The position numbers and the translations under genes are program-made. Source: Candidatus Kaiserbacteria bacterium (lineage in GTDB: Bacteria; Patescibacteriota; Minisyncoccia; Phycocordibacterales; UBA12088). From it: DNA of 9,395 bases. The notes below the pieces were generated by a model. It made no database searches. It saw only the letters and a list, made by a program, of their open reading frames with translations, and was not told where the DNA came from. The DNA is taken from positions 1 to 9,395 of the forward strand of contig SKIN01000004.1 of the NCBI GenBank assembly GCA_007116405.1, given 5' to 3'. Of the stretch, positions 5,929 through 9,395 are shown in pieces (position 1 is the stretch's first letter; every line of letters begins with the position of its first letter).

Positions 5929-6903
5929 ATGCACACATTCTGGAACGATATACAACGTCCCATCATTGCACTTGCCCCCATGGCGGATGTCACCGACCCC
6001 GCCTTTCGGCGTATCATCGCAAACAAGGGCGCGCCAGATGTGTTCTGGACAGAATTCGTTTCTGCAGATGGGTTATACCACACGCGAGAACTGCAAAAGC
6101 TGCCCGATAGCAAGAATCCACTCATGCTGGATATGGTATTCGACGTTTCTGAACACCCCATCGTTCTCCAAATATTTTCATCCAACCCGGATACCATAGC
6201 CTACGCCTCTCGTCTGGCTGTCGAGCGTGGCTTCGACGGCGTCGATATCAACATGGGTTGCCCCGACCGCTCCGTGGAAAAGCAAGGGGCGGGTGCTGCA
6301 CTGATGAAAGATAGTGTCCGCGCTCGAGAGCTGATTCGCGCAGCTAAACACGCCGTCGGGGACAACATACCGGTATCAGTCAAAACACGCATAGGATACA
6401 ATAAGAATGAGCTCTCCACGTGGCTCCCGGAGATCCTCGCTGAGGAGCCGGCACTCGTGACCGTGCACGCGCGCACGCGCAAGGAGATGAGCGCTGTCCC
6501 CGCACGCTGGGAACATGTGCGTGAAGCGGTTTCCATTCGCGACTCATTGCACAGCCCCACCCTCATACTCGGAAATGGAGACGTGCTAAACGTAGCGGAA
6601 GCGCATGAACGGGTGAAAGAGACCGGAGCTGACGGCGTGATGATAGGGCGCGGAATATTTGGCGACCCATGGCTTTTCAGCGAAACAACACCCACACATA
6701 GTGAGCGTATGTTAACGCTTGCCGAGCACTGTCGGCTCTTTGAGGATCTCTGCGCTCACAAGTCGTTTGCGGTCATGAAGAAGCACTTCAAGGCATATGT
6801 CCGAGATTTTGACGGCGCAGCGGAACTGCGAGCCACTCTTATGGAAGCGAACAATGCCACAGAAGTTGCCCACATTATCGAAGAACACCTGAAACAGGTA
6901 TAA
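5929..6903 (+). CDS. dus: tRNA-dihydrouridine synthase
   Basis: Dus enzymes use FMN and NADPH to reduce uridines to dihydrouridine in the D-loop of tRNAs. The 324-residue product has the expected TIM-barrel motifs in order: APMADVTD (16-23), DINMGCPD (106-113) with catalytic Cys111, GAGAALM (120-126), VKTRIGYN (151-158) with an FMN-contacting lysine, TVHARTRKEM (178-187), GNGDV (215-219) and GADGVMIGRG (233-242). The latter two form the FMN phosphate-binding half. The C-terminal helical tRNA-binding part includes KKHFKAYVRDF. The ATG at 5929 is chosen over an in-frame GTG at 5923 because it lies just after the predicted transcription start; the difference is two residues. No Shine-Dalgarno sequence is present. 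The TAA stop lies inside the TATAAT box of the dnaX promoter and is followed by an in-frame TAG. The Dus subfamily, and so the exact uridine modified, cannot be decided by eye. Confidence 0.95.
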   Translation: MHTFWNDIQRPIIALAPMADVTDPAFRRIIANKGAPDVFWTEFVSADGLYHTRELQKLPDSKNPLMLDMVFDVSEHPIVLQIFSSNPDTIAYASRLAVERGFDGVDINMGCPDRSVEKQGAGAALMKDSVRARELIRAAKHAVGDNIPVSVKTRIGYNKNELSTWLPEILAEEPALVTVHARTRKEMSAVPARWEHVREAVSIRDSLHSPTLILGNGDVLNVAEAHERVKETGADGVMIGRGIFGDPWLFSETTPTHSERMLTLAEHCRLFEDLCAHKSFAVMKKHFKAYVRDFDGAAELRATLMEANNATEVAHIIEEHLKQV

Positions 6904-6904
6904 T
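6875..6904 (+). promoter_or_regulatory. Predicted promoter of dnaX, close to start codon
   Basis: A perfect TATAAT lies at 6899-6904 and a weak -35 candidate, TTATCG (3/6), at 6875-6880 with 18-base spacing. The expected start near 6911 coincides with the ATG at 6912, again pointing to a leaderless transcript. AGGAG at 6905-6909 lies only two bases before the ATG, too close for normal ribosome-site use, so its role is doubtful. Confidence 0.45.
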
Positions 6905-6911
6905 AGGAGCT

Positions 6912-7949
6912 ATGTCAGAAAAGGTCTTATATCGTAAATACCGCCCACAAAGCTTTTCCGAAGTGCTCGGACAAGGTCATATTGTGCAAGCACTGGAGCG
7001 TGCCATCTCGGCGGGCAACATCGCGCACGCATACCTCTTTGCAGGCACACGAGGCACAGGAAAGACCTCACTTGCTCGCATTGTCGCAAGGGAGATAGGC
7101 ACTGATGACCGTGATCTGCATGAGATAGATGCTGCGAGCAACCGCGGAGTTGACGATGTCCGGGCACTGCGTGATGAAGTACATACGCTGCCGTTTGCCT
7201 CAAACTACAAGGTCTACATCATCGACGAGGTGCATATGCTGACCAAAGAAGCATTTAATGCGCTCCTGAAAACGCTTGAGGAGCCTCCGGCGCACGTTGT
7301 GTTCATACTCGCCACGACCGAGAAGGAAAAGCTTCCCGACACCATTGTCTCTCGATGTCAGACACACATCTTCCGCAAGCCGACCCTCGAAGTACTGAAG
7401 CAGCTTGTCTTGCGCGTTGCGCGAGATGAGGGGTATACACTTGAGCCGGCAAGTGCGGACCTCATTGCGCTCCTCGCTGACGGCTCCTTCCGTGATACAC
7501 ACGGCATCCTTCAGAAAGTGCTTGCGAGCTCGGAAGACAAGAAGATATCTGTGACTGAGGTGGAGGCCATTACCGGCGCTCCATCCTGCGTCGAGCTTGT
7601 CGCACTGCTCGACGCCATTGCCGCGAGCGACCAAGACGCCGCTTTATCTGCTGTGCGTCGCCTGACCACCGCGGGTACTGACGTGCGTGTCATTCTCACC
7701 CTGTTACTGCGCTTGGTGCGTACGGTACTCATGGTCCGTGAAGCACCAACACTCGGTGCCGAGCTCCTCCTTGAGCTCAGTGAGCCGGAGCAGGGAGCCG
7801 CTCGCCGACATGCAAAAGACTCGCGTGCCCGGGTGAATTCCAAGTTGCTGGCCAGATTGCTGCAGGCCTACGGCTCAGTGGGTACCACCTTCACTCCTGA
7901 ATTACCACTTGAACTGGCTTTATTCGATCACTTTGAACAGACATCATGA
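6912..7949 (+). CDS. dnaX: DNA polymerase III gamma-type subunit DnaX (short, no zinc module)
   Basis: DnaX forms the ATPase motor of the clamp loader that opens the sliding clamp onto primed DNA. The 345-residue product begins with the typical LYRKYRPQSFSEVLGQ (6-21). Walker A is GTRGTGKT (45-52) and Walker B lies in VYIIDEVHML (101-110). LLKTLEEPP follows, then sensor 1 LATTE (133-137), the SRC arginine-finger motif (147-149) and sensor 2 around GSFRD (191-195). A collar-like helical domain follows. Two oddities stand out. The four-cysteine zinc module between Walker A and EIDAASNRG is missing, replaced by about ten residues, and no cysteine occurs there. The protein also ends after the collar, so there is no tau region binding DnaB or the polymerase. 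No A-rich slippery site or second reading frame extends it. The stop overlaps the next gene by ATGA (7946-7949). Confidence 0.95.
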   Translation: MSEKVLYRKYRPQSFSEVLGQGHIVQALERAISAGNIAHAYLFAGTRGTGKTSLARIVAREIGTDDRDLHEIDAASNRGVDDVRALRDEVHTLPFASNYKVYIIDEVHMLTKEAFNALLKTLEEPPAHVVFILATTEKEKLPDTIVSRCQTHIFRKPTLEVLKQLVLRVARDEGYTLEPASADLIALLADGSFRDTHGILQKVLASSEDKKISVTEVEAITGAPSCVELVALLDAIAASDQDAALSAVRRLTTAGTDVRVILTLLLRLVRTVLMVREAPTLGAELLLELSEPEQGAARRHAKDSRARVNSKLLARLLQAYGSVGTTFTPELPLELALFDHFEQTS

Positions 7950-8641
7950 CACAAGACACATCACGCACGGGTGACAATAAGAAATACGTCTACTTCATTC
8001 GACACGGCCAGGACGTCCAGGGTTCGCAAGATCTATTTCAGAGTCCTGATTCACCACTCACCGAGCTCGGTAAGGAGCAAGCGCACTTTGTTGCGGACCG
8101 CGTGCGCGACCTCGGTGCCGAGGTCATACTCACGAGCACTATGATCCGCGCCCGTGAGACAGCATATGCACTGCAGGAAGCCACGGGTCTGCCACTGCAC
8201 GAGGTTGATCTCTTTCGAGAGTACATACCCCCATCTGCTCTGTTTGGTGTCTCCCGCACATCCGGCGAGGGAAGGGTGTACATCGACGCGATGATAGAGC
8301 GCGTCAACGACCCGTCCTGGCACTATGCCGATGAGGACAACTATCACGATCTTCATGCCCGCGCCGTGCAGGCATTGGACCACCTCATCGCACGACCGGA
8401 GTCACATATAATTGTGGTAACGCACGCAGGGTTTATGCGCGTGATGCTTACCGCCATGATGACCGAAGGTGCACCTGATCCGCTGATGACCTCCCGCTTC
8501 ATGCGGTTCCTTCGTCCGATGCACACCGGCATTACGATCTGCAGATACAAACCTACTGCCGTACGCCGTAACAAATGGCGCATGGTAGCGTGGAATGACC
8601 ATGCCCACCTGGGGGACACGTTGCGCAACGAACCTGTGTAA
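7946..8641 (+). CDS. Histidine phosphatase family protein, copy 1
   Basis: The 231-residue product is a phosphoglycerate mutase-like histidine phosphatase. Such enzymes form a phosphohistidine intermediate, with substrates ranging from sugars to proteins and nucleotides. The catalytic motif is FIRHGQ with His20. STMIRARET (64-72) supplies the second phosphate-binding arginine, REY (91-93) supplies the likely acid, and VVTHAGFM (157-164) contains the second catalytic histidine, His160. The usual RHGxTxxN pattern is altered because Asp23 replaces threonine and Gly26 replaces asparagine. An extended polar N-terminus of about 12 residues precedes the core. It overlaps the dnaX stop by ATGA, implying coupled translation, and the downstream gene is a related copy. 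The substrate cannot be predicted. Family membership is secure. Confidence 0.92.
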   Translation: MTQDTSRTGDNKKYVYFIRHGQDVQGSQDLFQSPDSPLTELGKEQAHFVADRVRDLGAEVILTSTMIRARETAYALQEATGLPLHEVDLFREYIPPSALFGVSRTSGEGRVYIDAMIERVNDPSWHYADEDNYHDLHARAVQALDHLIARPESHIIVVTHAGFMRVMLTAMMTEGAPDPLMTSRFMRFLRPMHTGITICRYKPTAVRRNKWRMVAWNDHAHLGDTLRNEPV

Positions 8642-8642
8642 T

Positions 8643-9290
8643 ATGAAGCGAGTCTACTTCCTACGCCACGGTCAAACTGCGATGAATAAGACGTGGACAC
8701 ATCAGTATCCGGACACACAACTTTCCAAGCAAGGTCTTGAGCAAGCAAAGGCTGCGGGGGAGTATTTTCGGAATGTCGAGTTGGACCTCATTGTCTACAG
8801 CCCATTGTTGCGGGCGATCCAGACTGCTGAAGCGGTGATGGCGCACCACAGCTGCCCTGCGATATCGAATGACCTCTTTGTCGAACTCCGACGCCCGCGT
8901 GAGCTATGGGGGAAGCATTGGCTCCGTCCTGATTCACTGTGGATCATGGGTTCGTTATATTTCTTTGCCGGAAGGGAACACTGGCACTATAGTGACGAAG
9001 AAAATCTGGAAGAATTTCGGGTACGCGCACGGAGGTCACTGGAATGGCTCTCCGCACGTCCCGAGCAGAACATCCTCGTGGTGTCACATAAAGGATTCAT
9101 GGTCGGCATGGCAGAGCGCATGAAGCGCGACGGTCTCGACACGGTCCGTCAGTACCGCAGGTCACTCTGGAAGAATTTCACCGTCGGGAACTGCTGTTAC
9201 ATCACCGCCACGTGGACACCGGAGGGTGTTGATGGCGAGACCTTGACCGGCACTTGGAGCGTTGAACCGGGTGTGCGGTGCACGTCTTGA
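8643..9290 (+). CDS. Histidine phosphatase family protein, copy 2
   Basis: The 215-residue product has a complete histidine-phosphatase signature. FLRHGQTAMN (6-15) carries catalytic His9, SPLLRAIQTA (53-62) the phosphate-binding Arg57, VELRRP (80-85) a likely general acid Glu81, and VVSHKGFM (146-153) the second catalytic His149. The ATG at 8643 follows the previous stop by one base and gives the normal short MKRVYFLRHG N-terminus. An upstream in-frame ATG at 8595 would add 16 residues inside the previous gene and is less likely. No Shine-Dalgarno sequence is visible, so reinitiation after copy 1 is plausible. A 44-residue block (113-156) matches copy 1 (124-167) without gaps at 22 positions, including WHYxDExN and LxARPE, so the two look like paralogues. 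The substrate is unknown. The TGA stop overlaps the predicted -35 box for tRNA-Gln. Confidence 0.92.
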   Translation: MKRVYFLRHGQTAMNKTWTHQYPDTQLSKQGLEQAKAAGEYFRNVELDLIVYSPLLRAIQTAEAVMAHHSCPAISNDLFVELRRPRELWGKHWLRPDSLWIMGSLYFFAGREHWHYSDEENLEEFRVRARRSLEWLSARPEQNILVVSHKGFMVGMAERMKRDGLDTVRQYRRSLWKNFTVGNCCYITATWTPEGVDGETLTGTWSVEPGVRCTS

Positions 9291-9315
9291 GTTTCCCCTC
9301 CATTCGCGGTACGCT
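9287..9315 (+). promoter_or_regulatory. Predicted promoter of tRNA-Gln
   Basis: TTGAGT at 9287-9292 (4/6) and TACGCT at 9310-9315 (3/6) are separated by exactly 17 bases. The expected start near 9321-9322 is just before the mature tRNA 5' end at 9324. The -10 box is weak and GC-containing. The -35 overlaps the stop codon of the preceding phosphatase. Read-through from upstream is an alternative, since no terminator is visible between the genes. Confidence 0.4.
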
Positions 9316-9323
9316 AGCAACAT

Positions 9324-9395
9324 TGCCGGGTCGTCTAATGGTAGGACTACGGGTTTTGGTCCCGTCTATCTAGGTTCGAGTCCTAGCCCGGCAGC
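9324..9395 (+). tRNA. tRNA-Gln (anticodon UUG), 3' end cut by window edge
   Basis: The sequence folds into a full cloverleaf. The acceptor stem is TGCCGGG (9324-9330) paired with CCCGGCA (9387-9393). The D stem is GTCT/GGAC around an AATGGTA loop, and the anticodon stem is ACGGG/CCCGT around loop TTTTGGT (9354-9360). The T stem is CTAGG/CCTAG with loop TTCGAGT. The anticodon is TTG at 9356-9358, reading CAA for glutamine. The weak U1-A72 first pair and discriminator G73 (9394) are glutamine identity features in bacteria. The window ends at C9395, the first base of a possible encoded CCA. Confidence 0.96.

Noticed and set aside
5745..6695. Long minus-strand open frames of 150 and 164 codons opposite the Clp-like gene end and dus
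   Set aside because: They lie antisense to well-supported conserved genes, and their translations show no recognisable family or domain pattern.
6905..6909. AGGAG as the dnaX ribosome binding site
   Set aside because: Two bases from the ATG is too close for normal anti-SD pairing, and it would barely be included in the predicted transcript.
7780..7949. Programmed frameshift in dnaX giving a tau form
   Set aside because: Only a short AAAA run is present, there is no A AAA AAG-type slippery site, and the next gene begins immediately in another frame.
8595..8642. Upstream ATG for the second phosphatase, overlapping the first
   Set aside because: The extra 16 residues are unlike the family, while MKRVYFLRHG at 8643 is a textbook histidine-phosphatase start.
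1..9395. Mobile elements, CRISPR arrays, defence or toxin-antitoxin genes
   Set aside because: No transposase, spaced repeat array, terminal inverted repeats or toxin-like small gene pair was found; all gene space is filled by housekeeping-type genes.

Overview
The window reads as a chromosomal housekeeping segment from a bacterium with standard stop codons (TAA, TAG and TGA all used as stops). Several traits point to the Candidate Phyla Radiation (Patescibacteria), probably the Parcubacteria side. These are a short DnaX lacking its zinc module, a SerRS with an unusual active-site stretch, a membrane-anchored Clp-like ATPase, a short DprA N-terminus, almost no Shine-Dalgarno sequences, and very tight gene packing. 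This placement is inferred from protein features and was not tested by a search. No mobile element, CRISPR array, rRNA or prophage signal was seen.

Layout: the left edge holds a partial dprA/smf on the minus strand, entering from outside the window. It is divergent from everything else. The 169-base dprA-serS gap carries a promoter for each direction plus a cluster of repeated half-sites that looks like an operator. On the plus strand follow serS (seryl-tRNA synthetase), a 4-base-overlapping ftsQ-like gene (single-pass POTRA protein), a small three-helix membrane protein, and a large Hsp100/Clp-type ATPase tethered by two N-terminal membrane helices. Next come dus (tRNA-dihydrouridine synthase), dnaX (DNA polymerase III clamp-loader subunit), two tandem related histidine phosphatases, and tRNA-Gln(UUG), which is cut by the right edge just after the discriminator base. 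There is no stretch over 300 bases without a gene.

How the genes fit together: serS, dus and tRNA-Gln belong to translation and tRNA maturation; dprA and dnaX to DNA uptake/recombination and replication; ftsQ to cell division. The least ordinary part is the membrane pair at 3023-5891. The Clp-like protein keeps an intact second ATPase ring but its first ring has lost Walker A, the Walker B aspartate and the arginine fingers. Both substrate-gripping pore loops are also altered. It has no recognisable ClpP-docking loop and no ClpB middle domain. With the small membrane protein seven bases upstream, it is the best candidate here for an undescribed system: a membrane-bound AAA+ machine of unknown substrate.

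Regulation visible in the sequence: -10-like boxes sit 7-8 bases before the dus and dnaX start codons, suggesting leaderless transcripts. The serS/ftsQ and dnaX/phosphatase junctions use ATGA overlaps, consistent with translational coupling.
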